Part shown: in pieces, positions 6,721 to 13,849 of the stretch | Layout: each line of letters starts with the position of its first letter | Numbering within the stretch: position 1 is the stretch's first letter | Source of the DNA: an uncultured Dialister sp. | Lineage (GTDB): Bacteria; Bacillota; Negativicutes; Veillonellales; Dialisteraceae | DNA: 14,763 bases | Direction: 5' to 3' | NCBI GenBank assembly: GCA_934216155.1 | Contig: CAKQBK010000065.1 | Coordinates: 1 to 14,763, forward strand | Program-made: the position numbers and the translations under genes | The notes under the pieces: generated by a model | What the model was told of the DNA's origin: nothing | The model's database searches: none | Seen by the model: only the letters and a program-made list of their open reading frames with translations

Positions 6721-6949
6721 AATGCTGTTAAGTTAAGGATTTGCGTTAGTAGACCTGATTCCACTAGTGGTAACAGGTTGCTCAAGTTTCTAAGGGTTCT
6801 CAGGTTGCTCAGGTTCTTCGAATGTGCCAATAGACGCTAGCATCATTAGCTCATTCGAGAAACGTGAGAAACCTCAGTATCCTGAGAAACCTGAGTAACC
6901 TTTGCATCATCAGAAATCACCCGCATATCTCGCTTAGCTTAATAGCATT
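6721..6949. mobile_element. MITE-like palindromic element, copy L
   Basis: This 229-bp element is bounded by 17-bp inverted termini, AATGCTGTTAAGTTAAG and CTTAGCTTAATAGCATT (15 of 17 complementary). Inside, arms 6776-6824 and 6852-6900 are complementary at about 39 of 49 positions around a 27-base loop, so nearly the whole element can fold on itself. The arms are mosaics of the 9-mers GGTTGCTCA and GGGTTCTCA, the units of the arrays at the window ends. It holds no ORF. It ends five bases past the transporter stop codon. A copy about 87% identical by eye lies at 8464-8691 in the same orientation. Confidence 0.75.
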
Positions 6950-6954
6950 GACAA

Positions 6955-8427
6955 TCACCCTACATATCCCAACCAATTCCAATAGGTAGCAGAGAATACT
7001 AAAATCATAGCATAAGCCAAGATAGTGAATGGAATACCGGTTTTCAGGAAGTCTTTCGATGTAATATATCCCGTACTGTAAGCAATCATATTCTGCGGTG
7101 CATTGACTGGAAGGATATAGCCAAAGCAAATGGTGTACTGCAGAATCATGGTCATGCCCAGCACATTGATGCCCGGTGTTTTTACACTTTCCAAGACAGC
7201 AATGACAATAGGAATCATAGCGGCAGCCAAACCGGTGGCGCTGGCAAAGCCCAGATGAATCACTGTCAGGAAGAAAGCCAGTACCGCAATGATCATCAAA
7301 GGAGACATGGTTTCCATACCAAAGAGAGCCACGAAATGGTTAGCCAGCCAAATAGCGGCACCGGATTTCAAAAGAGCACTGCCCAAGCTGATACCCACAC
7401 CGAAGAGGGCCACTGTCCCCCAGTTGATATGAGGCACTGCTTCTTTCCATGTCATGAAACCAATACGGGGCAGCATCATGAGCATAATCCCCGCAATGGT
7501 CACGGTGGTGGTATCAAAGGGATGGAGTTTCTTTTCGGTCACCCAGAAGCACAGAAGAAGAATAGAAATGATGAGTAATTTTTTCTCCGGTACTGTGATA
7601 GGGCCCATTTCGTGAAGCATCTTGTCCAACGCTTCCTTACCGCCAGGCATTTCTTTGATTTCCGGAGGCATCACATGCAGCAACAGGAAATAAAGAACCA
7701 CCGACATGACAGCCGCATAAGGTGCCGCTGCGATGAACCAATCGAGCCAGCTGATGTCTTCCCCCAGTACCTGCTGAATGAAGCCGATGGCCACCATGTT
7801 CTGGGCTGCTGCGGTTTTGATACCAATATTCCACAAACTATCTGCCTGTGCCACTGCCATCATGAGAACTCCCGCAAAGGTGCTCCCCATTTTAAGGCCA
7901 AAGGCGCGAATGATACCAATAACGATTGGCACCATACAAGACACACGAGCCGTCGTGGATGGCACAAAGAAGCTCAGTAGGAAGCCTACAAAAATGACAC
8001 CAATAACCAATCGATTGGACTTGACCCCGATGTGCGACATAACCACCAGAGCAATTCGTTTATCCAGTCCGGTGATCATCATAGCTGCCGACAGAAACAT
8101 AGCCCCTGCCACCAGCGCCCAGGCACTGCTAGAAAATCCGGATAGTGCCATTTTCAATGCATTGGCCGTGCCAATGATGGCACCCGGTTTCGCCGGATTG
8201 GGTGCCAGCCCCAAAGAAAAGCACATAAAGGTCACAATCACAAACGCACTGACTGGATAGGAAATTCCTTCGGTCATCCACACAATGACTGCAAAGACCA
8301 GAATCCCAATCAAACGATGTCCTTCGGTCGGTAAATCTGCCGGTGTAGGAAATAAATACACCACCGCCATCGCCAATAGGGCAAGAATCAAACCGTATTT
8401 CTTGCCAAAACCATCTTCCTTACTCAT
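6955..8427 (-). CDS. DASS/SLC13-family anion permease (probable di-/tricarboxylate transporter)
   Basis: This is a polytopic inner-membrane protein of 490 residues with about a dozen hydrophobic segments. It resembles divalent anion:Na+ symporters (DASS, CitT/INDY type) that move dicarboxylates, citrate or sulfate. Two pseudo-symmetric halves each carry the family's substrate-loop signature: PSTTAR at 156-161 and FASATG at 394-399. In well-studied members these are SNT motifs; here the Asn is Thr and Ala. GYILPVNAPQNMIAYSTGYI near 436-455 is typical of the C-terminal half. The ATG at 8427 has AGGAGGG six bases upstream; an in-frame ATG at 8451 lacks a ribosome binding site. The gene stands alone between two direct MITE-like copies. 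Substrate cannot be assigned. Confidence 0.88.
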   Translation of the reverse strand: MSKEDGFGKKYGLILALLAMAVVYLFPTPADLPTEGHRLIGILVFAVIVWMTEGISYPVSAFVIVTFMCFSLGLAPNPAKPGAIIGTANALKMALSGFSSSAWALVAGAMFLSAAMMITGLDKRIALVVMSHIGVKSNRLVIGVIFVGFLLSFFVPSTTARVSCMVPIVIGIIRAFGLKMGSTFAGVLMMAVAQADSLWNIGIKTAAAQNMVAIGFIQQVLGEDISWLDWFIAAAPYAAVMSVVLYFLLLHVMPPEIKEMPGGKEALDKMLHEMGPITVPEKKLLIISILLLCFWVTEKKLHPFDTTTVTIAGIMLMMLPRIGFMTWKEAVPHINWGTVALFGVGISLGSALLKSGAAIWLANHFVALFGMETMSPLMIIAVLAFFLTVIHLGFASATGLAAAMIPIVIAVLESVKTPGINVLGMTMILQYTICFGYILPVNAPQNMIAYSTGYITSKDFLKTGIPFTILAYAMILVFSATYWNWLGYVG

Positions 8428-8463
8428 ACCAATCCCTCCTGTTCTGCACATCCCATGTCGTGC

Positions 8464-8691
8464 AATGTCATTAAGTTAAGGATTTGCGTTGGTAGGTATG
8501 ATTCCGCTAGTGGTAATAGGTTGCTCAAGTTTCTAAGGGTTCTCAGGTTGCTCAGGTTCTCCGAATGTGCCGATAGACGTTAGCGTCATTAGCTCATTCG
8601 AGAAACGTGAGAACCCTAAGGAACCTGAGAAGCCTGAGAAACCTTTGCCTCAGCAGAAATTATCACAGATCTTGCTTAACTTAACAGCATT
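8464..8691. mobile_element. MITE-like palindromic element, copy R
   Basis: This is the 228-bp counterpart of 6721-6949, in the same orientation, with terminal AATGTCATTAAGTTAAG and CTTAACTTAACAGCATT. A run of about 40 identical bases spans the shared 9-mer region. It is flanked by CCCATGTCGTGC (8452-8463) and CCCATGCCGTGC (8693-8704), identical at 11 of 12 positions, which resembles a target duplication. It occupies the leader region of the transporter gene, so the promoter of that gene must lie inside or beyond it. Confidence 0.75.
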
Positions 8692-9125
8692 GCCCATGCC
8701 GTGCTATATGCGTCAAGGAGGAAATGGGCTGCTGTGCTATACACTAAATGATATAAGCCAAACTATGTTGCTACCATGAATCATAGGGATTAGTAGCTAG
8801 GCCCTAGGGATTAGGAACTGTGAATTCTCCCCTTTAATTCCTAACTACTTGTTTGCATTTCCATGCATTGTTTCCCTAACGATGCAAATAGTTCCACCAT
8901 AACGCAAAAGCCCATTTTCCGAAGAAAATGGGCTTCTTTGCACGTTGCTATGTTGTTGGTTTCAGTGTACTCCTGGATGGGAGTATTGTCAATGGGTTTC
9001 TTTGATAACTAGTGGCTGGTCAATAATCTATACGCTCGATATTTACTGAGTATATGCAATGAAATTTTGTCATGGAGATGCATAGAAATACGGGCTATAC
9101 GCTAAATACCTTTGCATTATAGGTT
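8692..9125. other. Gene-free stretch between transporter and suf operon
   Basis: I see no credible gene or RNA here. A GGGATTAG-type repeat with weak inverted partners lies near 8785-8850 and a terminator at 8908-8935. A short repeat GCTATAC(A/G)CTAAAT occurs at 8736-8749 and 9094-9107. No convincing promoter for the transporter gene could be picked out; TTGACG appears on the minus strand near 8711-8716 but without a good -10 box. Plus-strand reading frames here have no ribosome binding site or recognisable product. Confidence 0.5.
8908..8935. terminator. Bidirectional intrinsic terminator
   Basis: AAGCCCATTTTC (8908-8919) pairs perfectly over 12 bp with GAAAATGGGCTT (8924-8935) around the loop CGAA. 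TTCTTTG follows on the plus strand and TTTTGCG on the minus strand. It would stop residual transcription leaving the suf operon before it reaches the transporter gene. Confidence 0.75.
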
Positions 9126-9226
9126 TAAGGTTTATGTTCCGAGTCCATCATCCACAAATGATAGATCCTGAAAACGTCATTGGTTTAAGGTTTAAATGCT
9201 GAATACCAAACCCTAAACCTTAAACC
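9126..9226. repeat. GGTTTAAGG repeat palindrome
   Basis: GGTTTAAGGTTT (9182-9193) is perfectly complementary over 12 bp to AAACCTTAAACC (9215-9226). The right arm lies within a run of CCCTAAA/CCTTAAA units. Another copy of the left arm is near 9122-9133. The CCCTAAA unit resembles a plant telomere repeat by chance; the context is plainly bacterial. Confidence 0.65.
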
Positions 9227-9299
9227 CTAAACCATTGCGATAAATAAATTTCAACAAAAGTGAATTAACAAGCAGTCACTAACTAGTACTCAGTAATCA

Positions 9300-9389
9300 G
9301 GTTAGCCCTTCGGGCAGGTTATTCACGCTGATGCCATTTCAATAACATGGTGATTCAAAACAAATGAAAAAGGGTTATAAAAGGTTATG
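9300..9389 (+). repeat. Intergenic repeat family E, copy 2
   Basis: Bases 9300-9322, around GCCCTTCGGGC, are identical over 23 bases to the reverse complement of 6646-6668. The element ends with GGTTATAAAAGGTTATG (9373-9389), related to the CATAACC repeats of copy 1. The roughly 50 bases between are not clearly conserved. It lies between the suf operon and the transporter gene, with no coding frame. Confidence 0.65.
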
Positions 9390-9432
9390 AAATTAACGGT
9401 ACTCTCATACCCCTACATAACCTTTTATAACC
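9373..9432 (-). terminator. Terminator-like long hairpin after sufU
   Basis: GGTTATAAAAGGTTATG (9373-9389) and its exact 17-bp complement (9416-9432) enclose a 26-base loop. On the minus strand the stem is followed by CTTTTTCATTTG. It lies 76 bases past the sufU stop and is the first terminator-like structure after the suf operon. The stem is AT-rich and the loop is long, so efficiency is uncertain. Confidence 0.5.
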
Positions 9433-9507
9433 TTTATGCTGGTGGCCTCTTGCCATATGACATAAACCGGAATCAGTAGAATAGTAACCTAATCCCTAAA
9501 ATTCCAA

Positions 9508-9957
9508 TCACTGATCCGCCAACTGCTTTTCCATCTTTTCCAATGCCATTTCCAGGGTATGCCATCCCAGGGTGGCGCATTTCACGCGCACTGGCATTTT
9601 GGAGATATCTTTCAAAGTGATAGCTGCTTCCAATTCTTCCAACTGGCTTTCGTCAGTGACTTTTCCGCGAATCATATCCAGGAAAAGGCGGCACAGGCGG
9701 AGCGCTTCTTCTACGGTCTGTCCTTGCAAAAGTTCTGCCATCATTGCCGTTGACGCCTGGCTGATAGCACAGCCGCTACCGGTATAGGCCAGATCTTTGA
9801 TTACGCCGTTTTCGATTTTCACTTCGATATCGATATCATCGCCGCAGCTAGGATTGTGTCCATGTTCGTGGACTGTAGGGTCTGCGATTTTCCGTTTGTT
9901 GGTTCTGTCCTTGTTGTATTCCAGAATCAAATCTGTGTACAGCTGTTTCAGTTCCAT
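9508..9957 (-). CDS. sufU: SufU: zinc-dependent sulfurtransferase / Fe-S assembly protein
   Basis: SufU of 149 residues belongs to the IscU/NifU-N fold. In Firmicutes it takes persulfide sulfur from SufS and passes it to the SufBCD scaffold, using a bound zinc ion. The three conserved cysteines and the aspartate are C38 and D40 (NPSCGD), C63 (SGCAIS) and C127 (VKCATLGW). The spacing between C63 and C127 includes the extra segment that separates SufU from IscU. Its ATG overlaps the sufS stop by one base (TGATG), which implies translational coupling; no strong ribosome binding site is needed or seen. It is the last gene of the suf operon. Confidence 0.95.
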   Translation of the reverse strand: MELKQLYTDLILEYNKDRTNKRKIADPTVHEHGHNPSCGDDIDIEVKIENGVIKDLAYTGSGCAISQASTAMMAELLQGQTVEEALRLCRLFLDMIRGKVTDESQLEELEAAITLKDISKMPVRVKCATLGWHTLEMALEKMEKQLADQ

Positions 9958-11189
9958 CAGTCATCATACCCCATTACTTTTCTGACATCTTTCAGTTTTT
10001 CCAGGAAATAGTCCACTTCTTCTACGGTATTGTAGAAATAGAAGCTAGCCCGGCAGGATGCATTGATTCCCAAATAGATGTGAAGCGGCTGGGCACAGTG
10101 GTGACCTGTGCGGATACAAATACCTTCGGCAGAAAGAATCTGCGCTACGTCATGAGGATGGACCCCTTCCACTTCAAAAGCCACCAAACCTTCTTTTTCT
10201 TCTGGATTGGTTGGTCCAATGATGTGAATAAATGGCAGTTTCTTCATGCCTTCCAGGCAACGAGCAACCAGTCGTTTTTCCTGGGCACGAATTTCATCAA
10301 AGCCAATGGACTGTACATATTTAATAGCTGCCACCAAACCGACAGCTCCTTCTACGTACTGGGTACCGGCTTCAAATTTAGCCGGCAGTTCTGCATAAGT
10401 GGTTTCCTGTTCATGCACATCTTCAATCATGTCGCCGCCCATAAGGAACGGTTCCATGTCATTCAGAAGTTCTTCCTTGCCGTACAGAACGCCGATGCCT
10501 CCCATGGAGCACATTTTGTGTCCAGAGAACGCAAAGAAATCACAATCCAAATCCTGCACATCCACTTTCTTATGTGGTGTAGACTGGGCCCCATCGAGAA
10601 CCACAATCGCACCATGGGCATGGGCCCGCTGAATCAGCGGTTTCGGATCAAAATCAATGCCCAGTACATTGGAAACTTCTGCAAAAGCGAACAGTTTCAC
10701 TCTGGGATCGTCGATTTTCTTCAGTTCTTCTTCCGGGAAATGACCAGTTTCTTTATCCACATAGATGTAGTCCAGAACCGCGCCGGTCTTTTCTGCCACT
10801 CGCTGCCAGGTAACCAGGTTAGAATGGTGTTCAGCGATGGTAATCAGAATATGGTCCCCTTTCTTCAGATGGGTTTCCCCATAAGAACGAGCCACCAGGT
10901 TCAGCGATTCCGATGTATTTCTTGTGTAAATGATTTCCTTTTCACTTCTGGCATGAAGAAAATCTCTCACCACTTCTTTGGAAGTATCATAGGCTTCCGA
11001 CGCAGAAATAGCAAAGATATGGGCTCCTCTGTGGGGATTGCCATTGTCGTGGGTTACATAATCCATGACAGCATTCACCACAGGAAGCGGTCTCTGGGTG
11101 GTGGCCGCATTATCGAAATACACAATGCGATGCCCACCCACCTTCGTTTCCAGAATAGGGAAATCTTTACGGATCAATTCACTATTCAT
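9957..11189 (-). CDS. sufS: SufS: group II cysteine desulfurase
   Basis: SufS of 410 residues is a PLP enzyme that converts L-cysteine to L-alanine and leaves a persulfide on its active-site cysteine for Fe-S cluster assembly. The PLP lysine is K225 in FSGHKMCSMGG. The catalytic cysteine is C365 in IRTGHHCAQP. H121 in AEHHSN stacks on the cofactor. Length and motifs fit the SufS (group II) class, not IscS/NifS. The ATG at 11189 has AAGGAGT upstream, about 11 bases away, rather long. It is separated from sufD by a 209-base gap holding a large hairpin repeat, and it overlaps sufU by one base. Confidence 0.97.
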   Translation of the reverse strand: MNSELIRKDFPILETKVGGHRIVYFDNAATTQRPLPVVNAVMDYVTHDNGNPHRGAHIFAISASEAYDTSKEVVRDFLHARSEKEIIYTRNTSESLNLVARSYGETHLKKGDHILITIAEHHSNLVTWQRVAEKTGAVLDYIYVDKETGHFPEEELKKIDDPRVKLFAFAEVSNVLGIDFDPKPLIQRAHAHGAIVVLDGAQSTPHKKVDVQDLDCDFFAFSGHKMCSMGGIGVLYGKEELLNDMEPFLMGGDMIEDVHEQETTYAELPAKFEAGTQYVEGAVGLVAAIKYVQSIGFDEIRAQEKRLVARCLEGMKKLPFIHIIGPTNPEEKEGLVAFEVEGVHPHDVAQILSAEGICIRTGHHCAQPLHIYLGINASCRASFYFYNTVEEVDYFLEKLKDVRKVMGYDD

Positions 11190-11218
11190 ATATTGGTCTT
11201 ACTCCTTACTTATAATAG

Positions 11219-11392
11219 TGAGGAGTTAGGAGTTAGGAGTTAGGAGTGATGGTAGCCTGGCACAATTCATATAGCCAGGCAAATTTTATATAAAAGACGT
11301 AACATGATATACGAAATTTTATATAAATTCGCGGCGCTTTATAAGTTGTGCGCCGCACCACCACTCCTCACTCCTAACTCCTCATTCCTCAC
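11219..11392. repeat. Composite hairpin repeat, copy C (sufD-sufS gap)
   Basis: Outer arms are GAGGAGTTAGGAGTTAGG-type units (11219-11248) and their complement, CACTCCTAACTCCTC-type units, from about 11360 to 11392. Between them are two hairpins in opposite orientation. GCCTGGC (11255-11261) pairs with GCCAGGC (11274-11280), loop ACAATTCATATA. GCGGCGC (11331-11337) pairs with GCGCCGC (11350-11356), loop TTTATAAGTTGT. The AT-rich centre contains AAATTTTATATAAA twice (11281-11294 and 11314-11327). It lies inside the suf operon and must be transcribed. It is the best preserved copy of this family in the window. Confidence 0.8.
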
Positions 11393-11398
11393 TGCTTT

Positions 11399-12424
11399 TT
11401 ATTTGTCCAGTTTATTTCTCACGGCTTCCAATACTTCCTCGCGAATGGATTCGTCCATTTCGTCAATAATAGGACGAATCAGGGCTTCCACCACAATGCG
11501 GCGAGCTTCTTCTAAGGAGAAACCACGGCTCATGAGGAAATAAATGGTATTGCCATCGAGCTGTCCTGCACTGGAAGCATGGTTACCTTGTACATTGTCT
11601 TCGGTGCAGAGAAGCAGCGGCAGAGAAATATTTTTTGTCTTTGGATCCAGCTGAATCGCATAGTCCCCTTCATCCCCTACGGAACCACTGCAGCCCCGTT
11701 TGAAATCCAAGGTACCGCGGAAAATCTTTTTGGACTCATCAGAAAGAGCCCCTTTCACGTCAATTTCCGCTTTGGTTTCTTTGCCTACATGGTCGATATG
11801 ATAGAACAGATCCAAGTGCTGCTTTCCTTTGGCCGCATAAACTGCCTTTTCAACCATTTCCGATTTTTGTCCCAGAAGTTTTCCATAGCTGTGAACAATA
11901 ATTTTTTCACCAGACAGTTCGGCTCCTGCGAAATGAGCTTTTGCCCCTTCGGCCAACATCACATGACGCTGGTCATAAACCGTAGTTTTTTCATGGCCCG
12001 CTTCCAAAGTAGAAACTGTCAGCTGTGCATTTTCTGCCAATTCGTAGTAAGCGCCGTGGAGACAGGTACCTTCTCTATCGTCCCCTTCCACACGCCATAC
12101 CAGCGATAAAGAAGCGTCTTTTTCTATATAAAAGAGAAATTGCCCCACCAAATGTGGCTTGGCAGAGAGGGTAATGGTCAAAGAGGCCTTTTCCCCTTCT
12201 GGAATCCGAATGGTATAGGCCGGACCTTCCTGACAAGCAGCCACCGTTTCTTTAGAGGCGCCATCGAAATCAGCAGGAAGCATGCCCCCTTCGGTCACAT
12301 AGGTCGTATCAGAAAAGGCAATAGTTCCTATTTCCTTAGGTGCTTCAAAATCCAAAGGTGTGTCATTGGTATGTAAATACCGGTATGTAAGAAGCGGCAA
12401 CCGGTTGACTCGTATTTCTTCCAT
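11399..12424 (-). CDS. sufD: SufD: Fe-S scaffold complex subunit
   Basis: SufD of 341 residues is a beta-helix protein that pairs with SufB and, with the SufC ATPase, forms the SufBC2D scaffold where Fe-S clusters are built. The C-terminal half carries the conserved core: FRGTLDFKRG near 235-244, then EDNVQGNHASSAGQLD at 275-290, in which H282 corresponds to the conserved functional histidine. The MSRGFSLEEARRIVVEALI helix characteristic of SufB/SufD ends the protein. The N-terminal part is poorly conserved and on the short side for SufD. The ATG at 12424 has AAGGAGGG upstream, and the gene follows sufB by 10 bases. Confidence 0.93.
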   Translation of the reverse strand: MEEIRVNRLPLLTYRYLHTNDTPLDFEAPKEIGTIAFSDTTYVTEGGMLPADFDGASKETVAACQEGPAYTIRIPEGEKASLTITLSAKPHLVGQFLFYIEKDASLSLVWRVEGDDREGTCLHGAYYELAENAQLTVSTLEAGHEKTTVYDQRHVMLAEGAKAHFAGAELSGEKIIVHSYGKLLGQKSEMVEKAVYAAKGKQHLDLFYHIDHVGKETKAEIDVKGALSDESKKIFRGTLDFKRGCSGSVGDEGDYAIQLDPKTKNISLPLLLCTEDNVQGNHASSAGQLDGNTIYFLMSRGFSLEEARRIVVEALIRPIIDEMDESIREEVLEAVRNKLDK

Positions 12425-12434
12425 GATGCCCTCC

Positions 12435-13847
12435 TTATCCTATAGCGCCTTCAAATTCCAAATCAATGAGTCGGTTCATTTCCACGGCGTATTCCAATGG
12501 CAACGCTTTGGAAATTGGTTCTGCGAAACCGCGAACCAGCATGGCTTTCGCGTCTTCTTCGGACAGACCACGACTCATGAGGTAATAAATATCTTCATCA
12601 GGGATACGGCCAATCTTGGCTTCGTGTCCCAAATCAATGTCATCATTTTCAATCACAATATCCGGAATCGTATCGGAACGAGACTGGTTATCCAGCATCA
12701 ACGATTCGCAGCTGATGGACCCTTTGGTACCAGTGGCTTTGGGTCCAATATAGACCACGCCACGATAAATGGCGGTGCCACCTGCTTTAGAGATGGATTT
12801 AGAATTGATGGTCATGGACGTATTCTTGCCCAAGGCTTCCACTTTGGAGCCTGTATCCAAGTACTGTCCTTTCCCAGCAAAGGTAATGCCCGTAAATTCA
12901 CAGGTGGAACGATCCCCCTTGAGCACCGTATCCGGATAGAGGCAAGACGTGTGGGAACCGAAAGAACCGGATACCCAAATCATATGTCCATCTTCCTCCA
13001 CCAGAGATTTCTTGGTGTTCAGATTGTACATATTCTTGGACCAGTTTTCAATGGTGGAATACCGCAGCGATGCCCCTTTCTTGACGAAAAGTTCTACCGC
13101 ACCGGCATGCAGATTGGCTACGTTGTATCGCGGCGCACTGCAGCCTTCGATGAAATGGCAATCTGCCCCTTCTTCTACGATAATCAGGGTATGTTCAAAC
13201 TGACCAGCCCCTGGTGCATTCAAGCGGAAATAGCTCTGCAGCGGCATCCGCACATGGACGCCTTTTGGTACATATACAAAAGAACCGCCAGACCAGACCG
13301 CATAGTGCAGAGCCGCAAATTTATGATAATTCGGAGTAATCAGCTTTCCGAAATAGGGTTTGATCAGTTCTGGATATTTCTTGACCGCGGTCTCAAAATC
13401 CACGTAAATGACGCCCTGTTCTTCCAGTTCCTTCTGGATGTTGTGATACACCACTTCCGAATCGTACTGGGCACCTACACCGGCGAGGGATTTCTTTTCT
13501 GCTTCCGGAATGCCTAATCGGTCAAAGGTATCGCGAATATTTTCCGGCAAATCTTCCCAGCTAGCCTTCATATCTGTCTTTGGACGCACATAGGTATCAA
13601 TGTGGGTCATATCCAATTCAGAAATATCCGGTCCCCAGGGTGGGAAATCCAGTTTATTGTAAATGGCAAGGGCCTGGAGACGCTTTTCCAACATCCAATC
13701 AGGCTCTTCCTTCTTCGCAGAAATTTCACGAATGATATCTTCCGTCAGACCAGTATCGGCCTTGTAAGAAAATTCCACTTCATCTTTGATATCGTAAATG
13801 CTGCGATTGATGTCATCTACCTGGCTTTTTACTTTTTCCTCAGCCAT
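12435..13847 (-). CDS. sufB: SufB: Fe-S scaffold complex subunit
   Basis: SufB of 470 residues is the main scaffold subunit of SufBC2D. It accepts persulfide sulfur and holds the nascent cluster. It is highly conserved: WGPDISELD near 71-79, the VWSGGSFVYVPKGV segment at 184-197, and EHTLIIVEEGADCHFIEGC (218-236). C380 in GSISCESLMLDNQSRSDT matches the essential cysteine of E. coli SufB (Cys405). The C-terminal MSRGLSEEDAKAMLVRGF helix binds SufC. The ATG at 13847 has GAGGTG six bases upstream, lying within the end of sufC, which is only two bases away. The gene order C-B-D-S-U differs from the C-D-S-U-B of Bacillus. Confidence 0.98.
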   Translation of the reverse strand: MAEEKVKSQVDDINRSIYDIKDEVEFSYKADTGLTEDIIREISAKKEEPDWMLEKRLQALAIYNKLDFPPWGPDISELDMTHIDTYVRPKTDMKASWEDLPENIRDTFDRLGIPEAEKKSLAGVGAQYDSEVVYHNIQKELEEQGVIYVDFETAVKKYPELIKPYFGKLITPNYHKFAALHYAVWSGGSFVYVPKGVHVRMPLQSYFRLNAPGAGQFEHTLIIVEEGADCHFIEGCSAPRYNVANLHAGAVELFVKKGASLRYSTIENWSKNMYNLNTKKSLVEEDGHMIWVSGSFGSHTSCLYPDTVLKGDRSTCEFTGITFAGKGQYLDTGSKVEALGKNTSMTINSKSISKAGGTAIYRGVVYIGPKATGTKGSISCESLMLDNQSRSDTIPDIVIENDDIDLGHEAKIGRIPDEDIYYLMSRGLSEEDAKAMLVRGFAEPISKALPLEYAVEMNRLIDLEFEGAIG

Positions 13848-13849
13848 GG

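Noticed and set aside
6917..7129. Small minus-strand frame overlapping the transporter 3' end
   Set aside because: It lies in another frame of the transporter gene and the MITE-like element, with no ribosome binding site or homology.
8427..8451. Upstream ATG for the transporter adding eight residues
   Set aside because: It has no ribosome binding site, while AGGAGGG fits the ATG at 8427.
8700..8760. Promoter for the transporter with TTGACG as -35
   Set aside because: No acceptable -10 box lies 16-18 bases downstream.
8567..8779. Plus-strand frame of 70 codons in MITE copy R
   Set aside because: It starts within a palindromic repeat and codes for low-complexity repeats; copy L does not clearly preserve it.
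9126..9226. Real telomeric or eukaryotic sequence
   Set aside because: The surrounding genes are bacterial and the unit is short and degenerate, like the other intergenic repeats.
10080..13517. Long plus-strand frames opposite sufS and sufB (387 and 385 codons)
   Set aside because: Same reason: they mirror conserved suf genes and encode nothing recognisable.
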